From assembly GCA_905221605.1 (NCBI GenBank), contig CAJNDS010000111.1, positions 161,589 to 225,588 of the forward strand: a stretch of 64,000 nt of DNA, read 5' to 3'. The DNA is from Symbiodinium natans (lineage: Eukaryota > Sar > Dinophyceae > Suessiales > Symbiodiniaceae). A program made the position numbers and the translations under genes. The notes beneath the pieces are model-generated. The model had not been told where the DNA came from, did no database searches, and was given only the letters and a program-made list of their open reading frames with translations. Each line of letters opens with the position of its first letter. Positions within the stretch are counted from its first letter, which is position 1. Below are positions 10,365-18,190 of the stretch, piece after piece.

Positions 10365-11525
10365 GCGATCATAGGATTGCAAACTGGCTTCGATTTCGGC
10401 GTGAGTCTTGCCCGTTAAGGTCTGAAGCACATGAACGTTAAAGTGGAAAGTTGCGATGTCTCCATCATGCTCGAAAACTCTGGAGACAACCTTATCACCC
10501 GTCGTCGGAAACAAGGCGGATGCCGACCCTGATGCAACACGCTTGCCTGAGATCCAGACAACTTGCCTTCCCCAACCTATCTCCAACTCAGGCTTGTGAC
10601 CCTCAGCCCAAAGAGAGGAGAGAAAATCACACGCGCGTCTCGTGGCACGGTTCTTGCTTCTACGCTCAGCCGTTCTCGAAGGTGCCAGCCAGATATTGTC
10701 ACCACTGGCTGTCTGAGCACAATTCGAGCAACGATCCTGTAAGGAATAGAAACGTTCTGCTGCGAGTTCTGGCGTCAATGGTTTGAGGAAGAGATGACCT
10801 ACCTGTGCACGTTGGCCATATACCACTGTGCGTTCAACACAGTGTTGGAGTGGATCCCGAAAACGCTTCAAGAAAGAGTCCATATCACTCAAGATGAAAC
10901 GCCGCGGCGTGTCGAACTGCCATCCGCCTATAATCACATGGTTGAAATTCGTATCGGATGTAAGGTCCGCGAACTCGGATTGCTGGAGCCTTGGAGGAGT
11001 GGAGTGGAACGCAGGATGGCTCTTCTGGTTCTGCGCGGGTCCTGCCGAACCGGATGCTGTTGACCTGTTGTGTTGGTTGGCCAAGTACACAGACCACGCA
11101 TCTGAGCCATGCATCCCAGCCCCTTGGAACCGGTCAGGCGTGGAGTTGGGTGTGCTTGCTGCCTGATTCTTCTTCTGTTCATCAAACGCCTTCGTCAGCA
11201 TATCAACTTTGTCAACCAAAGCATCGACTCTAGGATCGCGCGCTGGCTGGGAAGTGATAGCTTCAACATGCGTCAGTCTGGCATTGTAATCATTCAAGCT
11301 CTGCTTCACTTCTGCAAAACCAGTCTGGACTGATAGCTGTAGTGACGAAACCCAAGCTGGAACAATCTCTGCATGCCTGGCCTGTTGACTCAGAAGTTCA
11401 TCTAGAAGAGCATCAGCATCAGGGGGATCCCTCTTGGTGCGTTTTGGGGGACTGGTAGATCGCTCATCAAACTCATCATGCTGAGTAGCAGCCAGTGGGA
11501 AACCATCCGACCCATGATCAGCCAT
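10362..11525 (-). CDS. LINE ORF1: coiled-coil nucleic-acid-binding-type protein
   Basis: 387 codons from an ATG 56 nt downstream of the spliced leader. ORF1 proteins of LINEs coat the element RNA. Visible features: a basic, nuclear-localisation-like PPKRTKRD near residue 27; a region with heptad-like spacing of hydrophobic residues at about 55-120 (LQLSVQTGFAEVKQSLNDY, VDKVDMLTKAFDEQKK), probably a coiled coil; a Ser/Pro/Gln-rich linker; and a C-terminal domain of about 200 residues with a Cys pair (CSNC) and an Arg-rich segment (RTAERRSKNRATRRAC). I recognise no named domain in the C-terminal part. The frame ends SLQSYDR then TGA, and the reading frame continues directly into the endonuclease of ORF2. 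Start choice: first ATG after the leader (context CCATGG on the complementary strand). Confidence 0.88.
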   Translation of the reverse strand: MADHGSDGFPLAATQHDEFDERSTSPPKRTKRDPPDADALLDELLSQQARHAEIVPAWVSSLQLSVQTGFAEVKQSLNDYNARLTHVEAITSQPARDPRVDALVDKVDMLTKAFDEQKKNQAASTPNSTPDRFQGAGMHGSDAWSVYLANQHNRSTASGSAGPAQNQKSHPAFHSTPPRLQQSEFADLTSDTNFNHVIIGGWQFDTPRRFILSDMDSFLKRFRDPLQHCVERTVVYGQRAQVGHLFLKPLTPELAAERFYSLQDRCSNCAQTASGDNIWLAPSRTAERRSKNRATRRACDFLSSLWAEGHKPELEIGWGRQVVWISGKRVASGSASALFPTTGDKVVSRVFEHDGDIATFHFNVHVLQTLTGKTHAEIEASLQSYDR

Positions 11526-11581
11526 GGGTTCTAGGAGTCAAGCGAACCAACTCGAACAAACGGGGAACTTAAGCCGAAACC

Positions 11582-11603
11582 CTTGAGCCAAAATGGCTAC
11601 GGC
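11582..11603 (-). other. Dinoflagellate spliced leader (DinoSL), retroposed copy
   Basis: The minus strand matches all 22 positions of the conserved dinoflagellate leader: it begins CCGTAGCCATTT, ends TGGCTCAAG, and has G at the variable first position. It is not an SL RNA gene, because no GT donor and intron follow the final G; the sequence continues GGTTTCGGCTTAAG into the LINE leader. It is therefore a leader captured by reverse transcription of a trans-spliced mRNA. It is placed exactly at the element boundary, next to the 13-bp direct repeat. Confidence 0.93.
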
Positions 11604-11615
11604 TCTAACATCCCT
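11603..11615. repeat. Right copy of 13-bp target-site duplication of the LINE
   Basis: CTCTAACATCCCT, identical to 6932-6944. Base 11603 may belong to the repeat or be the variable first base of the leader. Degenerate CCCTAAA sequence begins directly outside it. Confidence 0.7.
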
Positions 11616-11812
11616 AAAGCCCAAACCCTAAACCCCAAACCCAAAACCCTAAACCCTATTGGACCCTGCACCCTTTTTTTGCATCCAGGCTCTCACAGCC
11701 CTTAACCCTGCACCCTTAAACGCTCAAACGCTCCACCCTTTTGACTTTTCAAATCCTGAACAAAATAGCCTTCAGCACCCAAAACGCCCCCTTTTTTGGG
11801 AAACTTGGAGGA

Positions 11813-11871
11813 ACCCTAAACCTAAACCCTAAACCCTAAACCCTAAACCCTAAACCCTAAACCCTAAACCC
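11813..11871 (-). repeat. Interstitial telomere-type array (CCCTAAA)n
   Basis: Eight consecutive units, followed after about 90 bp by a TTTAGGG array in the opposite orientation. Confidence 0.9.
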
Positions 11872-11960
11872 ACACTTCGAAGAAGAGCAGCCGAGGGCTG
11901 CTGCGGAGGCAGCCTCGACGGTCATACTCTCCACCTTGCAACCATCGCGGGGACGTTTTT

Positions 11961-12066
11961 TGGGTTTCGGGGTTTGGGGTTTAGGGTTTAGGGTTTGGGG
12001 TTTGGGGTTTAGGGGTTTAGGGTTTAGGGTTTAGGGGTTTTGGGTTTAGGGCTGAGGGTTGAGGGT
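11961..12066 (+). repeat. Interstitial telomere-type array (TTTAGGG)n, degenerate
   Basis: Units TTTAGGG, TTTGGGG and TTTTGGG intermixed over about 100 bp. Confidence 0.85.
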
Positions 12067-13469
12067 GGATTTCGTTGCCTGGTATGCCACCCCTAAACCC
12101 TAAACCCTGCCCTAACCTAAACCTCTTTTTCCTAAGACTCACCTGCATTCTCAAGAGGGAGGAAGCGGGGTACCCCTTGTAAGTAGGACTCGATTGCCCA
12201 AGTTGAGGGCGACGGAATAGAAGAAGCTGTCAGAGATAGGCACCCGCGGCTCCAAGAACCAGGGAGGTCTTGGGGGTTTAGGGTTTAGGGTTTGGGGTTT
12301 AGGGGTTTATAGGGTTTAGGGTTCGGGGCTTGGGTTTGGGGTTGAGGCTTTAGGGTCACCCTCGGCCCTCTCTCTGACGTCTGAGCACATCATCGGGACT
12401 AACTCACGGGCAGCACTAGAACGACCGGGCGACATCCCAATTCACCAGCTGGTCCGACAGAACATCCACAGGAAAGGGCGAGATCTCAATGATAGATTTC
12501 CGCTTAGGTTAGGCGTTCGGGGTTTGGGGTTTTTTCTGGTGCACTTCTCGATTTGGGTTTAGGCTTTTCCTTGTTGTCACCCGGTTTTTTTTGCCCCCCG
12601 CATAGCTGGACGAACCAGTCCGAAGGGATTCCCAGTTTTACCCGGTATAGGGCTTGTGGTTGCGGGTTGAAGGTTGGATTCGACTCTCGCACCCGAGGAT
12701 TCAGCCGGACGGGTTTAGTCGCTCACTCTCACACAAGGCAGGCAAGGTTCGTTGGTCTGTGTAGGCACTAAGACAAGTGAGACAGGCCAAGTACGGGTTT
12801 AGAGCTTCTTGGGGTTCAGCCGATGACTCATGGAGCCGAGCCACATCGAGCTGCAGCGACACCTTGGACGTGGGATTGTAAGGACAAAGCAAGGGATGTG
12901 TAGAAGGGCTTCGACTCTCACGCTGGCACAAGGGGTTTATGAGGCTTTTCCGGCAAGAATTCTACAACAGGTTTTCCACAGCTGCGTGAGCATGAGTGCA
13001 GCACCACAGGCGATGACCACAAGAGGGGGTGAACCTGGACGGCTTTTGTTCCTCGTGTCAGTCTGCTGATTCGTCCGGCGCCGAAGGGACGTGTGAGACT
13101 TAATAAGTGCCAATTTTTGCACATGGCTTTTGGCCTTTTGGCAAGCTGGGGGGGGCTGTTTTATCAATGCCTTCCCCGTAAAAAGCGGGGTCCCCTGCAT
13201 TAACACACCCCAAAAAACTGCAACATATTAGACCCCTGAGCCGAAGTTGAACACACCCCAAATCAATTGTAACATGTTAGACCCCCAAGTATTAGGAACC
13301 ACCTAAGACTAGTATAGGCTACCCCGAATCCTTAATGGTAACGCGTTGAGGAGCTGCCCTCTAAAGGATGATGGGATGCTCGGCCTCCTGCAAGCCGATT
13401 CGCATTGCAGGAGTCCAGGAAACGAAGTAAGGCCCATGCAACTTTGCTGACTCGATATCTGTATATATG

Positions 13470-13474
13470 CACAA

Positions 13475-13506
<32 letters not shown>

Positions 13507-13540
13507 GTATATGATGTATATGTATGTATGTGTATGCATA
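13470..13540. repeat. AT-rich microsatellite (TA)n/(TATG)n
   Basis: Alternating TA run followed by TATGTATG units, with an open but meaningless Tyr/Ile-rich frame. Confidence 0.85.
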
Positions 13541-13615
13541 CTTTAGATCTTATTGGCACATGCTTATGTGTCTCTAAAAATATGTATACGTAGTTGATAC
13601 GCACAAGCGCCTGAA

Positions 13616-13993
13616 TTACTTGAGAAGGGCTGGCGGCGTGGGCATCGTCCAGAAAGGCTCAGAGCTTTTCTCCACCGTGTGGAAGATGCCGTTGAAGAAG
13701 AAATCCGTGATCGAGTAGGATGCCCTGGCTGGGAGGTACATGTCCTTCGAGACCCACATGCCCAGGTCATCCTGATAGGCGCACTTGAACTGGTAGTACC
13801 GGTCGATGAAAACGGCCATAATCACCAGGGTCACAAGGAGGCGAAACGGGACCACCTGCCTCAAGAGATCCAGGAATCTGGGGCCTTTGACATGGTACGT
13901 TGGACCAGCTTCAGCATCTTCTTGATCAGATTCTTCCCTGATTTCCTGGATCTTTTGGATAAGGCTCCGGCCAGCATGTGTGATCATGCAGTC
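13616..13993 (-). CDS. Exon 2 of four-pass membrane protein gene
   Basis: 126 codons including the stop, in phase 0 with exon 1. It starts after the acceptor TACAG at 13994-13996 and reads DCMITHAGRSLIQKIQE, an acidic linker (REESDQEDAEAG), then the last hydrophobic segment (FRLLVTLVIMAVFIDRYYQF) and a tail ending ALLK. The frame is open to a TAA or equivalent stop at 13616. It belongs with exon 1 at 14590-15480. Confidence 0.75.
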   Translation of the reverse strand, partial: DCMITHAGRSLIQKIQEIREESDQEDAEAGPTYHVKGPRFLDLLRQVVPFRLLVTLVIMAVFIDRYYQFKCAYQDDLGMWVSKDMYLPARASYSITDFFFNGIFHTVEKSSEPFWTMPTPPALLK

Positions 13994-14589
13994 CTGTAGC
14001 AAGGGGTTAGGGTTTCAGGCTGTCTCTGATGTCTGAATGGCAGGGTTTCACAGTTTTTTAATTGCCACCCGCCTAGCTGATCACGGTTTAGGGTTAGGGT
14101 TTGCTTGCCACCCGCCAAGCAGACAGGCACAAACAACGCTTCAACATAGCTGTCACGAAGTCACTGATTTTTTGCGAAATAGACGGGTAAGTGACTTTCG
14201 AATTTGCCATTTCCATTTTTGGCGAAAACTGCAGCGTGAGCGTAAGTGTCAGTGCATGGATCTGGTTGGCTTAGGCGTCTCAAGGACCGGGAAAAAGTTC
14301 AGGAGTTACCTCGTGAGCTTGAGCTACTGGGCTCTTATAAAGCGGATGCGCAGGTGAGTCTACCTGCAACGGTCGGAAGCTTGAGTCATCACTCGCTGGG
14401 TTGCAGGAGCCCTGGTGCTTTCAGCATCGGGAACCGACTGGGGAACAGCTCGCCATCAGAGCAGTGCTCTACGGCGACGGAGCACGACTCCACTCTCTCA
14501 TTTGCAAGTGCATCCCACCTTAAAACCCCTGTTTCCGAAAGAGCACTTTGCAAAAAGCAAGATGTCCGGCAAAAACACCGCGGCAAGTC
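13994..14589 (-). other. Intron, GA donor and AG acceptor, flanked by a 7-bp direct repeat
   Basis: 596 bp. Exon 1 ends CTGCAG, the intron begins GACTTGCC and ends GCTACAG, and exon 2 begins GACTGC. AGTCCTG (plus strand) lies at both ends, 13990-13996 and 14586-14592, so splicing anywhere inside the repeat gives the same protein. The intron contains TTTAGGG-derived fragments at about 14002-14015 and 14088-14102. GA donors and terminal direct repeats are established features of dinoflagellate introns. Confidence 0.65.
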
Positions 14590-15480
14590 CTGCAGCATCT
14601 CGTCGACGTCCAAGATGAAAGCCATCGACATGGCCCCCAGGACCGTGTCCAAGATGCCCGACGTATCCATGAGAAGGGTCGTGCCCTCCAAGAGAACAAA
14701 GTAGCAGAGCGTCACCTTGGGGATCAAAACTGTCAGGGCTGTGATGAGCTTCCAATGGGTGGGCATGCCTGCAATGCGGTAGCTAGCCTTGTTCTTGTTT
14801 TTCTTGTCGATCTCGATCCAGTCGCACTTGTCTGGGGCGTGCGGCAGGAACCAGAGCATAGCCATCATGCGAAAGCAAACTTGGATCTCGTGGTTAACTG
14901 CCAGTGCGAACAGAAGCAAGCACACCCAACGGCAGGTGCGGTTTTCCAGCCCATATTCTCCTGGATCCACCTTCTCGTTGATGAGGTCTTCCTGGTCTGG
15001 CAGCACATCCACCAGTGCCTGTTTGGTGAACTTCTGCACAGCCCACTGGGTGTAGCCATAGAGTCGTGAAGGCGAGAATTGGGTGCCCCCCGGACCCGTG
15101 CATCGTGGCTGGAAGGGTGCCTCTGGGCCCTTGCAGATGTCCAAGTCTGCGCCGAAGTCGCAAAGGTGCATCTGTCCGCCCAGCGGGTTCATGATCTGGG
15201 TCGCCTCACCCACAAACATCACGAGCGCAAATTGCACCACGTAGTTCAGAGCCAATGCTAGGTAGGACCTTATCCAGAGCGTGACAAACACGCTCTGGTA
15301 GCCAGAGCTTCTGGCAATCTGCGGGAATGCGAATCCGCTCCCATACACTGAGCTTGTTTCCAGCTTGAAGATTGTTTGGGAACGCTCTACATCAATCAAC
15401 CCCAAAGCTGCCTTGCCAACGTCCTCTGCACGCTGAGCCTCGCCATCGTCTTGACTTGCCACGGCAGTCGGAGCTGCCAT
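14590..15480 (-). CDS. Exon 1 of four-pass membrane protein, function unknown
   Basis: 297 codons from ATG at 15480 (CCATGG context) to the donor. Joined to 13616-13993 this gives a 422-residue protein. Hydrophobic segments: about 72-105 (SVFVTLWIRSYLALALNYVV), 185-212 (WVCLLLFALAVNHEIQVCF), 243-272 (LITALTVLIPKVTLCYFVLL), and one in exon 2. Between the first two is an extracellular-type loop with paired Cys and a CTGPGG motif. The end of the exon, LGAMSMAFILDVDEML, is a motif I associate with a large family of dinoflagellate membrane proteins of unknown function; this is recollection, not a search. No signal peptide is seen, and the N-terminus is an acidic cytosolic-type stretch. The open frame runs on to 14389 past the proposed donor, so a shorter single-exon form is possible. 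Confidence 0.75.
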
Positions 15481-15906
15481 GGCGAAGATGGCACTATGCC
15501 CACTTCGGCGTAGATTCTCTATAAGTATTCTGTAGCTGTTTGTAGTCCTTGTTTGGTGTTGTTGACTGCTTCTTGTTCATCCCTCTACTTGGGCCGGATC
15601 GGACTGCGGCAAAGCACTGGCCGAGTAAAGGCAGCAACTCTTTCGGCAACGACGGCTTCCTGAGCTCTCTGACATAACCCTCAGGGGACGGCACCACGTT
15701 TGCAGGCTCCTCGGCCGCGGAACCCCGGCTGGTGATACTGGAGAACAAGCGAGCACTGCTGTTGTCCCGAACCTGGGCCACTTCGCGAGGGGGATGTGCG
15801 ATCATGAAGGGGGGTATTGGGCCTGCCGGGGCGCGACATAGCAGCTGCCCCCAAAACCCTAAACCCTTCTCACCTAAAACCTCAACACCCGAAAACCCAA
15901 CAACCC

Positions 15907-15935
15907 CAAAACCCTGCACCCCTAAACCCTAAACC

Positions 15936-15967
<32 letters not shown>

Positions 15968-15985
15968 ACCCTAAACCCTAAAACA
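15907..15985 (-). repeat. Interstitial telomere-type array CCCTAAA/CCCTCAA
   Basis: About ten units, half of them CCCTCAA variants. Confidence 0.85.
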
Positions 15986-16100
15986 AGACATCCTCAAACG
16001 GCATCCTGGTCGAGCGCCCGGGCAGCCGGCGGCTCCCCGGGCGTGAGCTCCCGGCGCAGTGAGCTCTGGTCCTCTTCTCCCCAAAAGGAGGCTTTTCGGG

Positions 16101-16226
16101 ATAGGGTTTGAGGGTTAGGGCTTTTTTTTTAGGGTTTAGGGTTTAGGGGTGCAGGGTTTTGGGGTTGTTGGGTTTGGGTTTAGGGTTTAGTGTTCCGGGT
16201 TTAGGGTTTAGGGTTTAGGGTTGAGG
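16101..16226 (+). repeat. Interstitial telomere-type array TTTAGGG, degenerate
   Basis: TTTAGGG units interrupted by a T9 run and by GGGGTTGTTGGG. Confidence 0.85.
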
Positions 16227-16766
16227 ATGCAAGTTTGGCAGGCGAAGCAGCTGTACCGGGCTGAGGCTTCTGGGGTGTCTGGGCTTGTCAAGGCCGGTTC
16301 GGATGCTTTCGCCCTCAGGCCCGCAACTCCAACTTTTCGTGGGTCCGTGAAGTCACGCAGGCCGATGAGGTGGCTGGTCTTTCCGTCCTTCAAGCTCAGT
16401 TTGCGGGAGTTTCTGCAGCTTAGGGTTTTGCGAGCGGTTGCCTCGCCATGCTCGACGGCAACTGAGTTTTGAATGCATTCCGGGGCGCTGGCAAAGACCC
16501 TTTTTCAACACTCTTAATGCTATCCCAACTCCCTCGGCACAGCCGTCACCGACATCAACATGCCTTTAAACACGTCAGGGTGGTGCTTCCCGTCCGGCTT
16601 GCGGTACTTCACATGGAAGACCTCCGTCCGGAATTTGCTGGAGCCTTGGAGGTTCCCAGCAAGGGAAGCGCATCAGAGGAATCTTCCACCCTTGCTTTCC
16701 AGTGTGGGCCCCTGGGTCCTCATTATACCCCTTACACATACAATGTATGTATGTATATTCTAACAT

Positions 16767-16768
16767 AC

Positions 16769-16801
<33 letters not shown>

Positions 16802-17567
16802 NNNNNNNNNNNNNNNNNNNNNNNNNNNNNNNNNNNNNNNNNNNNNNNNNNNNNNNNNNNNNNNNNNNNNNNNNNNNNNNNNNNNNNNNNNNNNNNNNNN
16901 NTGTGTCTGTGTCTGTTGTGTCTGTGTCTGTTGTGTCTGTGTCTGTTGTGTCTGTGTCTGTTGTGTCTGTGTCTGTTGTGTCTGTGTCTGTTGTGTCTGT
17001 GTCTGTTGTGTCTGTGTCTGTTGTGTCTGTGTCTGTTGTGTCTGTGTCTGTTGTGTCTGTGTCTGTTGTGTCTGTGTCTGTTGTGTCTGTGTCTGTGTCT
17101 GTGTCTGTGTCTGTGTCTGTGTCTGTGTCTGTGTCTGTGTCTGTGTCTGTGTCTGTGTCTGTGTCTGTGTCTGTGTCTGTGTCTGTGTCTGTGTCTGTGT
17201 CTGTGTCTGTGTCTGTGTCTGTGTCTGTGTCTGTGTCTGTGTCTGTGTCTGTGTCTGTGTCTGTGTCTGTGTCTGTGTCTGTGTCTGTGTCTGTGTCTGT
17301 GTCTGTGTCTGTGTCTGTGTCTGTGTCTGTGTCTGTGTCTGTGTCTGTGTCTGTGTCTGTGTCTGTGTCTGTGTCTGTGTCTGTGTCTGTGTCTGTGTCT
17401 GTGTCTGTGTCTGTGTCTGTGTCTGTGTCTGTGTCTGTGTCTGTGTCTGTGTCTGTGTCTGTGTCTGTGTCTGTGTCTGTGTCTGTGTCTGTGTCTGTGT
17501 CTGTGTGTGTGTGTGTGCGTGCGTGCGTGTGCGTGTGCGTGTGCGTGTGCGTGTGTGTGTGTGTGTA
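16767..17567. repeat. Long composite microsatellite (GT)n / TGTGTCTGTGTCTGT / (TGTCTG)n
   Basis: (GT)n runs up to a gap of 100 N at 16802-16901. About twelve copies of a 15-bp unit follow to about 17090, then roughly 70 copies of the 6-bp unit TGTCTG to about 17502, then GT/GC dinucleotides. The very long open frames on both strands here (Val-Ser, Cys-Leu, Thr-Gln repeats) are products of the repeat. Confidence 0.95.
16802..16901. other. Assembly gap, 100 N
   Basis: Exactly 100 N inside the microsatellite. The round number suggests a placeholder length. Confidence 0.95.
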
Positions 17568-17570
17568 ACT

Positions 17571-17723
17571 ATCTTATATTTATATTTATATCTATATTTA
17601 TATTTATATTCATATGGGATATCTATATCTATATCCATATCTGTATTTATATTTATACTTATTTTTGTATTTATACTTAGATATGTACATATATACGTAA
17701 ACATATATAGATATGTATACAAT
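17571..17723. repeat. AT-rich degenerate hexanucleotide repeat (TATATT)n
   Basis: TTTATA/TCTATA units over about 150 bp, directly following the GT-rich microsatellite. Confidence 0.8.
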
Positions 17724-18090
17724 CACTTTGGCCAAAACACCAAACCGGGAGCATTTAAGACTAGGATGCCGGGTGGTGTCAAGATTCGCGGGAAGGGAAA
17801 ACATCTCATCACCGCAGCTCCTTTTTGAGGAGGCCCTCCCCTTAACCCCCCAGAGTGCAAACGCATCCCAGCCAAGCAGAATTTCAGCTCCGAGGCAGCT
17901 GTCCACAAGCCGGGTGCTGAAGGATTGGGCGATCCTGATTGGTTATGGCTTTCAACCCTAAATTTAGGACATCTTCGAGCTTTGGGCTTCTCTCACACAG
18001 CGGGCGAAGCATATGGATTCGGCGGTTTAACAGGATTTGGGGGTAAATGTCGCGGGCTCAGTCCGTATAACCTACCGCTTCCGTAGTAGT

Positions 18091-18190
18091 GGTTGTCGTC
18101 GTCAACGTCGTTGTCAACGTCGTCGCCAACGTCGTCGTCAACGTTGTCGTCAACGTCCTCGTCAATGTCGTCGTCAACGTCGTCGTCAGT
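18091..18190 (+). repeat. Trinucleotide-type tandem repeat (GTCGTCAAC)n
   Basis: About eleven units built from GTC and AAC triplets. Open Arg-Arg-Gln and Ser-Ser-Thr frames result from the repeat. Confidence 0.8.

Larger units (their letters stand above)
6945..11602 (-). mobile_element. Near-complete non-LTR retrotransposon (LINE) with DinoSL at its 5' end
   Basis: A single minus-strand unit of about 4.66 kb. In element order it has the spliced leader (11603-11582), a 56-nt leader (11581-11526), ORF1 (11525-10362), ORF2 with apurinic-type endonuclease and reverse transcriptase (10361-7050), and a 105-nt 3' UTR with a small hairpin. The 13-bp direct repeat CTCTAACATCCCT brackets it. Both frames are open over their full length, which suggests a recent insertion. 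There is no long poly(A); only AAA precedes the 3' repeat on the element strand. The presence of the leader at the exact 5' end shows that the RNA that was reverse transcribed was a trans-spliced mRNA. The clade cannot be assigned by eye. Confidence 0.9.
11616..13615. other. Non-coding stretch rich in telomere-type arrays
   Basis: CCCTAAA-type units lie at 11625-11660, 11813-11871 and 12092-12125. TTTAGGG-type units lie at 11961-12066 and 12272-12350. An AT-rich (TATG/TA)n tract is at 13470-13540. The only sizeable open frames are short and without recognisable domains. No gene is supported. Confidence 0.6.
15481..16766. other. Intergenic; paired telomere-type arrays
   Basis: CCCTAAA/CCCTCAA units lie at 15907-15985 and TTTAGGG units at 16101-16226, in opposite orientations about 115 bp apart. 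No gene is supported. The possible 5' region of the membrane protein gene is 15481-15850; no spliced-leader acceptor could be fixed. Confidence 0.6.

Noticed and set aside
11582..11603. An SL RNA gene
   Set aside because: The leader is not followed by the GT donor, intron and Sm-site region of an SL RNA gene; it runs straight into the LINE leader.
16469..17828. Open frames of 288-403 codons on both strands
   Set aside because: They are translations of the GT/TGTCTG microsatellite and of the N gap; no non-repetitive coding signal.
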